Source: Alopecurus myosuroides | Lineage: Eukaryota; Streptophyta; Magnoliopsida; Poales; Poaceae | Length of the DNA stretch: 64,000 nt | Assembly: GCA_028641055.1 (NCBI GenBank) | Contig: CM054061.1 | Coordinates: 112,414,019 to 112,478,018 of the forward strand | Direction: 5' to 3' | Part shown: positions 23,201 through 33,740 of the stretch, piece after piece | Layout: every line of letters starts with the position of its first letter | Position numbering within the stretch: the first letter of the stretch is position 1 | The notes under the pieces: model-generated | Seen by the model: only the letters and a program-made list of their open reading frames with translations | What the model was told of the DNA's origin: nothing | Database searches by the model: none | Translations under genes and position numbers: made by a program

Positions 23201-25823
23201 GTGTTAAGGCAGTTCATCAGAAAACAGCCGGTCTTCTTCAACCTCTAAAAATCCCTGAGTGGAAGTGGGACATGATTGAAATGGACTTCGTCACTGGTTT
23301 TCCAAAGTCCAAGAGGGGCAACGATGCAATCTTCGTTGTCATTGATCGACTCACTAAAGTAGCTCACTTCTTTCCTGTCAAAGAGACAATCTCAGCTAGC
23401 CAGTTAGCAGAGCTCTACACAACAAAGATTGTTCCTCTTCATGGTGTTCCATTGGAAATAAGCTCAGACCGTGGAAGCATATTCACTTCTCATTTCTGGA
23501 AGAGTTTTCAAGAAGCATTGGGCACCAAACTTCTGTTCAGCACAGCTTATCATCCTCAGTCTCAAGGGCAAGTCGAAAGAGTCAATCAGATTCTCGAGGA
23601 TATGCTCAGAGCATGTGGTCTCTCTTTTGGCATGAAATGGGAGGAATGTCTTCCATATGCTGAATTCTCCTACAACAATAGCTTCCAGGCAAGCCTAGGC
23701 ATGGCACCATTTGAGGCTCTCTATGGCCGCAGATGCAGGAGTCCAATCAATTGGTCTGGAGCTGGTGAACGTTCACTCTTAGGCCCTGACATTGTTAAGG
23801 AAGCCGAAGAGAAAGTTCGCATCATTCGTGACAATCTCAAGATTGCTCAGTCTCGTCAGAAAAGCTACTATGACAGCAAGCACAGGGATATGATCTATGA
23901 ACCTGGTGACAAAGCATATCTCCGTGTAACTCCCCTCAGAGGCACTCATCGTTTTGGTGTGAAAGGAAAACTTGCACCAAGATATATTGGTCCTTTCAAC
24001 ATTCTCTCAAGGCGTGCAGAAAATGCCTATCGTATTGAACTTCCAGAAAAACTATCCAAGGTGCACGATGTGTTTGACGTGTCACAGCTCAAGAGGTGTT
24101 TCAAAGATCCAGATCGTGCAGTTGATCATGATTCCATTGAACTGCAAGAAGATCTCTCTTATGAGGAGCACCCTGTTCGTATTCTCGATGAGACCGAGCG
24201 TAAGACTCGCAACAAGAGCACCAAGTTCTTAAAAGTGCAGTGGTCTCATCATTCTGATAAAGAGGCAACGTGGGAGACCGAAGAGGATCTTCGCAAGAAG
24301 TATCCGCACCTTTTCTCTTCTCAGTAGGAATCTCGGGGCGCGATTCCTTCAAGGGGGGCGTTTTGTAACATCCCAAGTATGAAAACAGCCTTTAGAATGT
24401 TTTATTTCTTGTTAAATTATGTTTTGCATCATGACATCATCATTGCATTTGTTTTTGGCATTTGTTTTCCAATTGTTTGCATTTTGTTTTCCCTTGTTTT
24501 CTATTTGAATTTTCAAACCAAATTCAAATATTTGTTTCATACTTGTGCTGTCACAATTTTCAAATAAAAATATTCAAAGCAAAACATAAATTTGTTTCAA
24601 ATAAACATGAAGGTTAAAACTATTTAAATCATTGCCTTCAATAATTTAATTCACATCAAATTCACTCAAAATTCATTTGAAATACAAACAGCAACTAATT
24701 TTTCAAATTTTGAAAAACAAGAATTTGCAAATGGGTGCGACAAAATAATATAGTTTTCTTTCCCTTGTAGGTATCGCATTTACAAGGGGTTTTATAAACT
24801 TTTTTATAAAAAGAAAGTTCTCTTTGCAAAACTTCTTGAGACAGCATGCCCAATCTTCATCGGTACCTTCCAGGTACAACACTTCAAGTTTTGAAAACAT
24901 TCTTTTGAAAACTTAGCACAATGCTAGCTACATGGCCTTTCAACTGCCCATATCCGAGGGCTCGGCTATTCTGAATAGTTTTACTCTGCAGAGGTGGTAC
25001 ACATTCCACTAGATCCAAAACTCCACCATGGACCACCCATGGATCGACACAGCGATATGCAAGCACCAGAGAGTTGATCCTAACTGTCCACTCTGACACA
25101 AGCTAGTATATGCTCATTCCTTCAGGTGGGTTGTCTCCCCGGCATCAGGTCCCGCCTTTCCTAGTCGGGAGGCCCAGCTGTCGCTTCCGGGGGGTAACTT
25201 AATCCCTCACTTTGTATGTCCCGTTACTCCCTCCTGGCGACACTTCGGTTCAGAGAATCAGCTTCTCTATAGCACCTTGGAATAAATCATACACTAACAA
25301 GTTCAAGTATCTAAATAGGCCCCATACCCATTTAGGGGTAGAGTGGCAGTACATCTTGGTTGTCCAGCGAAGACTAGGTTATGTGCCTTTTGAAAACATT
25401 TGAAAAACACCTTCTCGTTTTCCCACCGGTGAACAAGGTTCCGCCTTTCCACCATAATCTGTTCGTAGAAAACACCTTTGTTTTGCAAAAGCACCTGTTT
25501 TAAAGTTGTCCACTTAGTTACTCAAGTTATTGTTTAAGACGGTATTTACATACCTTATGGTGGCTAAGGGCTTGGTATCACCAAGTTGACTAATGACAAG
25601 AGATGTGTAATATATATATAATATTAGTAATAGTATTCACCCAATAAAATAGTTTTAGCAAACAAGTTTTGAAAACTTCAGAAGTAGATAATGCATAATT
25701 GTAGTGGGAATATAACAGCAAGCTTTAAGGATGGCTTGCCTTGGAGGTACTGAGGATCTTGGTCTTGCTCGCAACAAGAATGATAATAATATCCTCCCGT
25801 TCCGACTATTTCCTCGTCGTTTT
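20210..25823 (-). CDS. LTR-embedded spliced mini-gene of element C, 3' LTR copy (two terminal exons)
   Basis: Exon 25740-25823 (84 bases) follows a TAG acceptor and ends at an AAG/GCAAGC donor, a GC-AG-type intron. Exon 20210-20277 (68 bases) follows a CAG acceptor and ends with TAG. Both junctions are phase 1 and the frame stays open. The encoded tail is acidic and Tyr-rich (for example EEEYEEGYY, ending DYAN). Element D lies in the intron between them. The first exon and start codon are not identified; the GC-rich block upstream is the candidate. The prediction rests on splice signals, frame and parallel structure in element E. Confidence 0.4.
20493..20870 (+). repeat. Element D 5' LTR
   Basis: 378 bases, TGTAACATCCCAAGTATG to GGGTGCGACA. 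It matches 24364-24742. Its outer parts resemble the first 230 bases and the last few bases of the 4.46-kb LTR of element E, so most LTR-internal sequence appears to be lost. Confidence 0.95.
20873..20884 (+). other. Element D primer-binding site (initiator-Met tRNA type)
   Basis: TGGTATCAGAGC, two bases after the LTR, is the standard sequence complementary to the 3' end of plant initiator methionine tRNA. The following leader matches that of element E closely. Confidence 0.9.
20885..21380 (+). other. Element D leader, homologous to the element E leader
   Basis: Non-coding leader. From the primer site to TTCTACCGG (21372-21380) it matches 63052-63384 of element E by eye, apart from an extra stretch near 21095-21245. 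The match ends abruptly at 21380, where protease coding begins. Confidence 0.8.
21381..23116 (+). pseudogene. Element D truncated protease, RT and partial RNase H
   Basis: Begins inside the aspartic protease active site: the reading gives GASHSF without the preceding catalytic Asp. Then come [29 protein letters not shown] with [28 protein letters not shown] and YLDD (the [12 protein letters not shown] region, about 22401-22430), and RNase H with [10 protein letters not shown] and the [22 protein letters not shown] block. A 100-base tandem duplication at 21811-22008 shifts the frame. The sequence stops at RRWIEKI (23116), so the end of RNase H and the integrase zinc finger start are deleted. 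Confidence 0.9.
21811..22008 (+). repeat. 100-base tandem duplication inside element D
   Basis: GCAGTTGAGTTCGTGATCG starts at 21811 and again at 21911; 98 bases are repeated with period 100. Since 100 is not a multiple of three, the second copy is in another frame. This explains why the protease/RT frame closes at 21918 and a new one opens at 21923. Confidence 0.95.
23152..24327 (+). CDS. Element D integrase with chromodomain-type C-terminus
   Basis: Open for 391 codons. It keeps the second half of the HHCC zinc finger ([12 protein letters not shown]) and the catalytic core with MDFVTGFP (first Asp), SSDRGSIF (second Asp) and [11 protein letters not shown] (Glu). Then follow the GPY-type region RYIGPFNIL and a chromodomain-like tail, [21 protein letters not shown], ending HLFSSQ. 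Chromovirus integrases use this tail to target heterochromatin. The Met used here is internal to the ancestral polyprotein, because upstream sequence was deleted. It is the most intact coding unit of the window but probably lacks its own start. Confidence 0.85.
   Translation: MKREIAQYVSECDVCQRVKAVHQKTAGLLQPLKIPEWKWDMIEMDFVTGFPKSKRGNDAIFVVIDRLTKVAHFFPVKETISASQLAELYTTKIVPLHGVPLEISSDRGSIFTSHFWKSFQEALGTKLLFSTAYHPQSQGQVERVNQILEDMLRACGLSFGMKWEECLPYAEFSYNNSFQASLGMAPFEALYGRRCRSPINWSGAGERSLLGPDIVKEAEEKVRIIRDNLKIAQSRQKSYYDSKHRDMIYEPGDKAYLRVTPLRGTHRFGVKGKLAPRYIGPFNILSRRAENAYRIELPEKLSKVHDVFDVSQLKRCFKDPDRAVDHDSIELQEDLSYEEHPVRILDETERKTRNKSTKFLKVQWSHHSDKEATWETEEDLRKKYPHLFSSQ
24364..24742 (+). repeat. Element D 3' LTR
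   Basis: 379 bases, nearly identical to the 5' LTR. It is preceded by the polypurine tract CAAGGGGGGCG (24350-24360) and followed by target duplication AAATA. Confidence 0.95.
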
Positions 25824-27661
25824 CTATCGTCGTAAAATAAAACAAAGCATCCTATCAGAACCTTACTAAGCCATAACTTGACTCAAACAAAAGATACAGC
25901 AAGCAATGAGCACACCCAAAAATAATACACAAGCTTCAAGAATAATTTCACTCAAACATGCATCCATAATGATAATAATATTCCCTATCACTACCACAAC
26001 TACTAGAGTTGAACTAGTTTGTTTTTCAACCAAATGAGATGGAACCAGTGGGTGTTCCACTAGGTTTTCCATGTCATTTTAGAGGTATTATGCCTCTGGT
26101 CCATCTTGTGGAAGTAAAATAATTCATGGCAAAAAATACTACTACTTGCTATAGTGAAAACATTTCTACTAGCAATAAATAATCAAGCCTATACATGCAT
26201 TTCTTAAAAGACTTAAGGTAACTTACAGAGAAGGAAATATGTAACTAACAGTACCAAAAAGGTACTGGATCCAAGTAAAAATACTTCTACAACTAGGATA
26301 AAAATCTAGCAAAACATTCCATCCCAACTATTAAATAAAATAAAAACTAGGGATTCCTACTATGCCCATTTTAATGTCCACACCAATACTAAGCATGCAT
26401 GGATTTTTCTTAACATGGCATCTCTGTGAATAAAATTACCTAAGCTCACTCCACATATCATTTATACATGCTAGAAAACAGATTGGCACAATCAAACAAT
26501 GATTTACATACTAACTATATTCATTTTATTTCTAACAGAAATATGCATTTTCTTAGATCTGTCCTCGAATTAATTCTAGAGCTCAAAAATTGACAACAAT
26601 CTAGGAATACATAGATCTACCTAATATCTATCAAATCCAATTGGATTTGGATCAAAAAGTGCTAGAAAATAAATCCAAAAAATCACAGAACAGGCTACTC
26701 GTGTTTCACCAAAATGGATACCATTTCAAAATGGTAGCTCAGCTTGCGGTGAGGTCAAGTCCTAATGGTAGATCCAGTCAAGATCTATTCTAGGAATTTT
26801 AGTTTGCTCATTTTAGACATTCCATTCAAAAGTTATGCCATAAACATTCTCACAGACAGTCCTTAGTTCAAGATTTTTCATTTTCTCTGTGTTCATCCAA
26901 ATCCAGATCTGCTTGCTGCCATCGTTCAAGATTTCGTTCAGGTACCTATGTGAATTTTTGCACATTTTATGGTTGAGCTTAACATTTTCATTTTTGAATA
27001 AAGCAAACAGACGTTTTCCTGGATATTTAGAAAAAGAAATAAACACAACGTAGTGGGCTGGTCAACGCCTGGGGCGCGGCCCAACTGCGCTCGGCGGCCC
27101 GCCTCGCTTCCGCGACGCGCGGGAACGGGCGTTCCGCTTCGCCCTTTAAGCGTGGCCACAGATCCAGAGATCTACGACGCACAGCCACTCTCCTTTCTCT
27201 CTCCCTCTTTCTATTTCTTCTCCGGCGAGCGCACGGAGACCGGCGGGGAGAAACGAGCGAGGCTCACCTAGGGGGGTTGCAGGGCCAAGGGAAGAGGTCG
27301 GGGAAGTCTCGTGTGCTCGATGCAGTGTAGCGGTACAACAGCAACGACGCGGGCTCGCTCCAAACGATGGCGCCGTGCTCGGGTTCCGAAGCGGCTCCGG
27401 CGAGGTCCTTGGCTCTACTGCAAACGAGGGGAGGTGGCGCAGCTCAGGGTGGGGCTACGGAGGTAGGGGAGTGCGTTTAGGTGGGTGGGAGAGGCTGTGG
27501 TGGAGTGTGCGGGGCGTATTTTGCCCCGTGCTGTCGCGGTGGCCGCGGGGAAATCCCGGCGATTGGCGCTACCGCGGGCAGCTCGGAGATATCGGGTGGG
27601 TTGGGGAGTGACAGTGAGGTGAGGGGAAGGTGGTGCACTGGGGTAGGTACTCGGGGTTCGT

Positions 27662-27668
27662 TTATATA
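27662..27668 (-). promoter_or_regulatory. TATA box in element C 3' LTR
   Basis: Minus strand CTCTATATAAAC, the same as in the 5' LTR (38161-38167), lying in a GC-rich block. It marks the probable LTR transcription start a little downstream on the minus strand. Confidence 0.6.
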
Positions 27669-28848
27669 GAGCTGGCGACGGTGGCGCACGCTCGGGTGTG
27701 TCTGTGTGCCCGCGGCGAGCTCGTGCACGCCCTGGCACGACCCGAATCGCTCTCTCCGGCCCCGTGGGAGTTCCAACGCGTCGAGGGAGGTTCGCCGTCC
27801 ACTTGCACCGTGCCAGGTCGCGGAATACACAGGAGAACGCCATTGTGGTTCGGGATAGGGAGCAGCCTGTCAGGCGCCCATCCCTCCCTCCCGTTTCTCC
27901 CCTCTCTGAAGTTACCTCTCTCTCTCTCATTTTAGTCAAACGCATTGCAAGTTGAGGTGGAGAGCAGGGAGTGGTTGGGTCCAGCTTCTAGAAGCACCAA
28001 TCCGTGCTCAAAAATATTGATCGAGCAAAAAGTTCTAATCATTGGAAAATTGCTCTAGTTCACTGTTTCTGAAAACGAAAATTCAGTTAAGTTTCAGTTA
28101 GTGAAATTTTTGCTAAGTGTTAAGAAAAACAGAGAGGTTAGCTGAATGTTGGGTTTGTTTTCAGGCCTTTAAAATTCTTTAAATTTCATTTCCCAAGCAT
28201 GGTTCTGTTAAGCATATTTAGTACTTTCCAAAACAGCAAAAAGATTTAAATTTGAATAACCATTGCTAGGTGAAAACAAGGTGGAAAAAGTGCTAGTTGG
28301 TGTTTTTCACTGTTTTCCAAAATTTCACTTTTCTGCCTTATTTCTTAGCATAAAACCTTCAAGCAAAACATTGTTTTTGTGATTCCATTTTCTCAACTAG
28401 GTTATCCAAAATGTAGTATATATATTCAAGATCACATTGGTGACTTGAAATTCCAAAATGTGAAATTTTATATTATGAATAACAAGGGTGCAAAACTCTT
28501 ACTAGTCTTGTTTTTCAAGTCTGTTTTTATTTTGAAAAACATGTGTTTTCACTTTGGTTAATTTGTTTTATTGATCCCACTTGATTTAATATTCCATTAT
28601 CAGTTGTTTTCAATATTTCCACATGGGTCTTGAGTTAGGGCAGCAAGAATTATAAAAATACAAATAATCCAAAGGTGATCAAAAACATCAGAAACATGTG
28701 ATTGGTTTTAAAAAGAAATCCTTGCTTGCATAGATAGTCATAGCTCAATACAACATGATGGATTACACAAGGGCCATAAAAAGTTTTTGTTGGCTCTAAA
28801 ATTTGGATTCCTTGTGTGATACAAGTGTGCTAAAATTGGGGTGTGACA

Positions 28849-28864
28849 GACCTCCCCCTTAAAA
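28849..28864 (-). other. Element C polypurine tract
   Basis: Minus strand TTTTAAGGGGGAGGTC directly before the 3' LTR start. This is the usual plus-strand primer for gypsy elements. Confidence 0.85.
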
Positions 28865-28889
28865 GAATCTCGTCCCGAGATTCGCGGGT

Positions 28890-30333
28890 TTAGTCTTTGA
28901 GGAAACGAGGGAATTCCTTCCTGATAAAATATTCACGCTCCTAGGTTGCTTCCTCCTTAGAATGATTCATCCACTGAATCTTAAGGAACTTGAAAGCATT
29001 CCTCATGGTAGCACGAACATTCTCCTCAAGTACCCGCAGGGGTAGATCACGGTAAGTCAAATCATCATTGAGGTCAATGGTCTTGAAGTCAATGTCTTCG
29101 TAAGTGAGGTTCTGCTCAGGTACTTGAAGACACTTCCGGAGCAATGACACGTGAAAAACATCGTGAAAAGCTGACAGCCCCTCAGGTAGCTCCAGTTGAT
29201 AAGATACCTCTCCACGAAGAGCTAGGTTCTTAAACGGGCCAGCTTTCCTTTGAGCGGCGTAACACGAAGGTACACGAAATCTCCGATAGTGAAAGAGACA
29301 TCGCGACGCTTAGTGTCCGCATAACTCTTCTGGCGTGATTGTGCGGCTTTAAGACGGTCACGGATTAAATGCACTTGCTCTTCTGCAGCCTTCAGAGTAT
29401 CAACTCCAAAGATCTGACTGTCTCCGGTTTCAGTCCAGTTCAGAGGGGTACGGCATTTGCGACCGTAAAGTGCTTCAAACGGTGCCATCTGTAGGCTTGA
29501 CTTCTAACTGTTGTTGTAGGAGAATTCTCCCATTTAACTCCATAGGACAAAACACAGGCACGGAGCATGTCCTCCAAAATTTGGTTCACACGCTATGTCT
29601 GTCCATCAGTCTGTGGGTGGTAGGCTGTGCTAAAGGCTAGCTTGGTTCCCAAGGCTTCGTGCAAATTCTTCCAGAATCGAGAAGTGAACTACGATCCTCG
29701 ATCTGACACAATCCTGCTGGGAACTCCATGTAGGCTGACTATCCGGGAAATGTAGAGATCAGCAAGCTGGTCTCCTCGATATGTGGTCTTGACAGGGATA
29801 AAGTGTGCAACTTTGGTAAGCCTGTCAACGACTACCCATATCGAATCATTTCCTCGACTGGACCGTGGTAGTCCAGTAATAAAGTCCATCCCGACTTCAT
29901 CCCATTTCCAAACAGGCACTTGCAATGGCTGTAACAAACCAGCGGGACGCTGATGTCCAGCCTTCACTTGCTGACATATATGGCACTTGGCTATAAACGA
30001 GGCAATATCTCGCTTCATTCCGTGCCACCAAAACTTCTTCTTCAAATCTTGATACATTTTGGTTCCCCAAGGGTGAATAGAGTATAAAGTATCATGAGCC
30101 TCAGTCATGATGGTTTGCTTCAACTCAGATTCAGCCGGAACACAAATGCGTTCTTTAAACCATAAGACTCCATCAGAATCAATCGTAAAACCAGCAACTT
30201 CTTCTTTCTCCATGCGGTTTTTTATTCGCTCAATGCTCTTTTGGCCCTTCTGAGCTTCCTTGATTTGATCAACTAAAGTCGGTTGAACGTCCATGGCTTC
30301 CAACATGCCATAGCTGACCACCTCGATACCAAG
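28890..30333 (-). pseudogene. Element C integrase and chromodomain
   Basis: The zinc finger is present (HDTLYSIHP ... CHICQQVKAGHQ). The core has MDFITGLPRS, SDRGS, then after a stop at 29689 the HPQTDGQT region in degenerate sequence, and [20 protein letters not shown]. The chromodomain-like end (28941-29150) reads FKFLKIQWMNHSKEEAT and then a stop where Trp is expected. Stops at 30334 and 29689 and frameshifts near 29490 and 29220 inactivate it. Integrase would act in the nucleus; the chromodomain would direct insertion to silent chromatin. Confidence 0.85.
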
Positions 30334-32264
30334 CTAGTCAAGTTCTTTCCAGAACTCTGGTTGTGTGATCTGGATGATGGAATTCAGAGAGACCGGCTCT
30401 CGACTAAGAGCGTCCACAACAACATTCGCCTTTCCAGGGTGATAGTGAATACTAAGATCATAATCTTTGATGAGCTCTATCCAACGGCGTTGCCTCATAT
30501 TGAGTTCACGATGTGTGAAGATATACTTCAAACTCTTATGATCCGTATAGATTTCACACCTTTTTCCGATAAGGAAATGTCGCCATGATTTGAGAGCATG
30601 CACAACAGCAGCAAGCTCTAAGTCATGGGTAGGATAATTCATCTCATGAGGTCTCAACAGGTGCGAGATGAATGACATGACCTTTCCTTCTTGCATGAGA
30701 ACACTCCCAAGTCCAAGCTTAGAAGCATCACAATACACATCGAAAATCTTGGAGACATCCGGCATGATGAGTACCGGAGCTGTCACCAATCGATTCTTCA
30801 GCTCTTGAAAACTCTCACCACATTTGTCCGTCCAAACGAACTTCCTATCCTTCTTGAGCAACTGTGTGAGTGGTCTGGCTATACTGGAAAATCCTTGAAC
30901 AAACTTGAGGTAATATCCGGCTAATCCCAGAAAAGATCTGACTTCAGTCTGATTGGTCGGGGCAGCCCGATTAGCGACAGACTGAACCAGAGCAGGGTCA
31001 ACAGAGATTCCACCTCCGGATACTACATGTCCAAGAAATCCAACTTCCTTCAACCAGAATTGGCACTTGCTGAACTTAGAATACAGTTGATGCTGTCGAA
31101 GTGTTCCGAGGACAATTCTCAGATGTTCTTCGTGTTCTTCCTTACTCTTGGAGTAGATAAGAATGTCGTCAATGAACACCACGACAAACTTGTCCAAGCA
31201 TTCCATGAAAACCTTATTCATAAGATTCATGAAGTAGGCAGGGGCATTGGTTAGACCAAATGACATCACGGTATACTCATACAACCCGTAACGTGTGGTG
31301 AAGGTGGTCTTTGGAATATCAGTCTCACGAACCTTCAACTGGTGATAACCAGTACGAAGATCGATCTTTGAGAAAATTCTTGCCCCATTTAGCTGGTCAA
31401 ACAGGTCTTCAATTTTGGAAGCGGGTATTTGTTCTTGATGGTGACATCATTCAAATTACAGTAATCCACACATAGGCGTGAGGATCCGTCCCGCTTGTCC
31501 ACAAAAATGACAGGTGATCCCCATGGTGATGCACTAGGGCGAATCAGACCTTTCCTTAACATGTCATCCAGCTGCTTCTTCAACTCATCAAGCTCCTTCG
31601 GGTTCATCCGGTACGGTTTCTGTGCTATGGGTCCGGTACCGGGTACCAACTCAATCACAAACTCGATATCCCGATCAGGCGGCATACCGGGTAATTCATC
31701 AGGAAACACATCCGGATATTCACATACTACCGGAACTTCCTCAAGTGCAGGTGTGGCTATACCAGTGTGGCAGTGGGTCCCTGACTTTGTCTTGGTTGCG
31801 GAAAATGCAACTTTTCCCCCATCACTAGCAGTCAATGATATGGACTTTTTGGTGCAGTCAATCACACCACTATACTTGGTCATCCAATTCATGCCTAGTA
31901 CTACTTCTATCCCTTGGGATCCCAGTACTATGAGGTTGGCATGAAAAATTTTCCCTTGTATGTCCATGGGTACCTCATTTCAAATGAAGTGGGCTTGGGG
32001 TTTGTTTCCAGGTATTTGCACTGACATAGGGTCACGCATACGGGTAGGCTTCATACCACTCTTCTCAGCGAAAGGCACAGTAACAAAGGAATGCGATGCA
32101 CCCAAATCAAACAATACTACAGCAGGTACAGAGTTGACAGGAAACGTACCCATCACCATAACTGGCGCATCCTGAACTTCCTCAGCAGTGACGTGTTTGA
32201 GGTATCCCTTGGTCATAGTACGCTTCTTGGGTGCTGATGCATGAGTCATCTTGGTAGCACTGTT
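30334..32264 (-). pseudogene. Element C protease, reverse transcriptase and RNase H
   Basis: Protease: VLFDLGASHSFVTVPFAEKSG (near 32130), where the usual DSG is [25 protein letters not shown], then the frame changes near 31410. It continues with [15 protein letters not shown] and FIDD at about 31160 in place of YVDD/YLDD. RNase [16 protein letters not shown] and [13 protein letters not shown]. The frame reads continuously from gag apart from a stop at 31980 and the shift near 31410. Confidence 0.9.
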
Positions 32265-33338
32265 CTGAGCTGGTGCAACAGTCTTGGTTGGGCACTCTCA
32301 TGCATAGTGCCCTTCCTTTCCACAGGCGAAACAGGTTAAGTTGGCTTTGGTGCCTTGGGTTGGCTTGGCAGCATGGTTGGGTTTGTGTCCATTCCCATTT
32401 CCATTTCCACTGCCTCCAGGCTTGGGTGTGTAGGTCACACGGTTGTTCTTGTTGTTGTGGTGGTTGTTGTGGCTGTTGTGGTGGTTGTGGTTGTGGCTAT
32501 GGTTGTTATGGTGGTTCCTTGGCGCAAAAGTAGGCGCCCTGTGGGGTGGTGGCCTGGTATAAGGGGTTGGACGGTTTCTGGGTGCACTTGGTCCTCCTGG
32601 GAACTGCATCTTCCTCTTCCTGTTTTCAAAGACATTCTGCCTCTTGTGTTCCATCATCATCGCGGCATCTGCGAGTGACTCCAGAGCCGCAAAGGGGATG
32701 ACCACAAGGGTATACTGCAACTCATCGTGCAACCCATTCAGAAATCTTTCCTTCTTCTTGGCTTCAGTATTGACCTCATCTGGTGCATACCGGGCTAATA
32801 GAGTAAAATCTTCCCAGTATTTGGACACAGACATGCCTCCCTGCTTCAGTTTCAGGAACTTGTCCTTCATAATGCTCATCACCCCCTGAGGGATGTGATA
32901 CTTGCGGAAACGGGCAGAGAAGTCTTCCCAGGTGAACACATGATTAGGAACGACAGTGTCTCAGGTGGTCTCCCACAAAGTCCTTGCTGGCCCAGCAAGA
33001 AAGTGGGTAGCAAAGAGCACCTTGTCATTCTCGTCGACTCCCGCCACCTTCAGATCGTTGGCGATGGTGCGAAGCCAATCGTCAGCGTCAAGTGGTTCAA
33101 CAATCTTTGTGAACACCGGAGGGTTTGTCTGCTGAAACACCTTTAGCTTTGAGCGTCCGCCATTCCCGTTGTCATCGCCATGGTTGTTGTTGTTGGCGCT
33201 GGCAGCGGCCAACTGCTGCAAGGCAGCTATTGTGGCAGCAGTTTCGGCTCTAGTGGCCTGACGGTCTTCCATCAAAAGTGACAGCAGTGCCTCCACCGTT
33301 GGTGGGGGCGGTGGCGGTGGCTCCCGACGCGGCGCCAT
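32265..33338 (-). pseudogene. Element C Gag with CCHC zinc knuckle
   Basis: Starts MAPRREPPPPPPPTVEALL (33338). The capsid region holds LDADDWLRTIANDLKVAGV and LAGPARTLWE, then after a TGA (32961) FTWEDFSARFRKYHIP, usual for chromovirus Gag. A His/Asn-rich linker follows (about 32440-32530) and a zinc knuckle, CFACGKEGHYA-stop-EC, whose last part is interrupted by TGA at 32298. Both TGAs may come from CGA by cytosine deamination. Same frame as the protease. Confidence 0.85.
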
Positions 33339-33740
33339 GCTGTTTATTGAGACATGCGTAAGACTATGCAGCAAGGCTTACGGTTTTTAAAAGGTTAAAA
33401 ACTTTTTAGCAACAGAAGGAATGTTTGTTAAGATGGGTGATCTTAATTTGGTTTGGTGGTTTCTTCATTTGGGGTTGAGACGATTCACATCACATAAGGA
33501 CTACATCATACTAATAGCATAGAGTTCATACATAGCGCACACACAACAAACATCCACTACAACCACGCTCCTCGGAGCTACATCGGGGGGGTTCGCCTCC
33601 TAGGGTCGGTGTACTAACTAGCACTACTCTCTAGCTAAGAGGTGCTACGACTAGCTAAGCGCTGTCGACGTCGAAGAGGAGCTCCTCTGGGTCCTCCTCC
33701 TCCTCAACGGAGTCGTCGTCCTCCTGCAAGCTCTGCGCGC

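Larger units (their letters stand above)
20493..24742 (+). mobile_element. Element D: short-LTR, deletion-derived chromovirus retrotransposon
   Basis: LTRs 20493-20870 and 24364-24742 (TGTAACATCCC...GTGCGACA), perfect target duplication AAATA (20488-20492 and 24743-24747), tRNA-iMet-type primer site at 20873, and polypurine tract AAGGGGGGCG before the 3' LTR. By eye the LTRs differ by about five substitutions and one indel, so it is the youngest insertion of the nest. Internally it has leader, truncated protease, RT, part of RNase H, and integrase with chromodomain. Pre-gag ORF, gag and the RNase H/integrase junction are missing. Confidence 0.95.
19936..28848 (-). repeat. Element C 3' LTR, interrupted by element D
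   Basis: Matches 34746-39346 over its length after removing D (20493-24742) and the duplicated AAATA. The net length is about 4.66 kb, slightly more than the other copy. It contains a GC-rich block (27050-27950) with a TATA box and two small exons (25740-25823, 20210-20277). It is longer than most gypsy LTRs. Confidence 0.9.

Noticed and set aside
27415..27945. GC-rich frames on both strands, also at 37776-38455
   Set aside because: Located in the promoter block of the element C LTRs, frames differ between LTR copies and are low in complexity (Arg/Pro-rich). Not supported as proteins.
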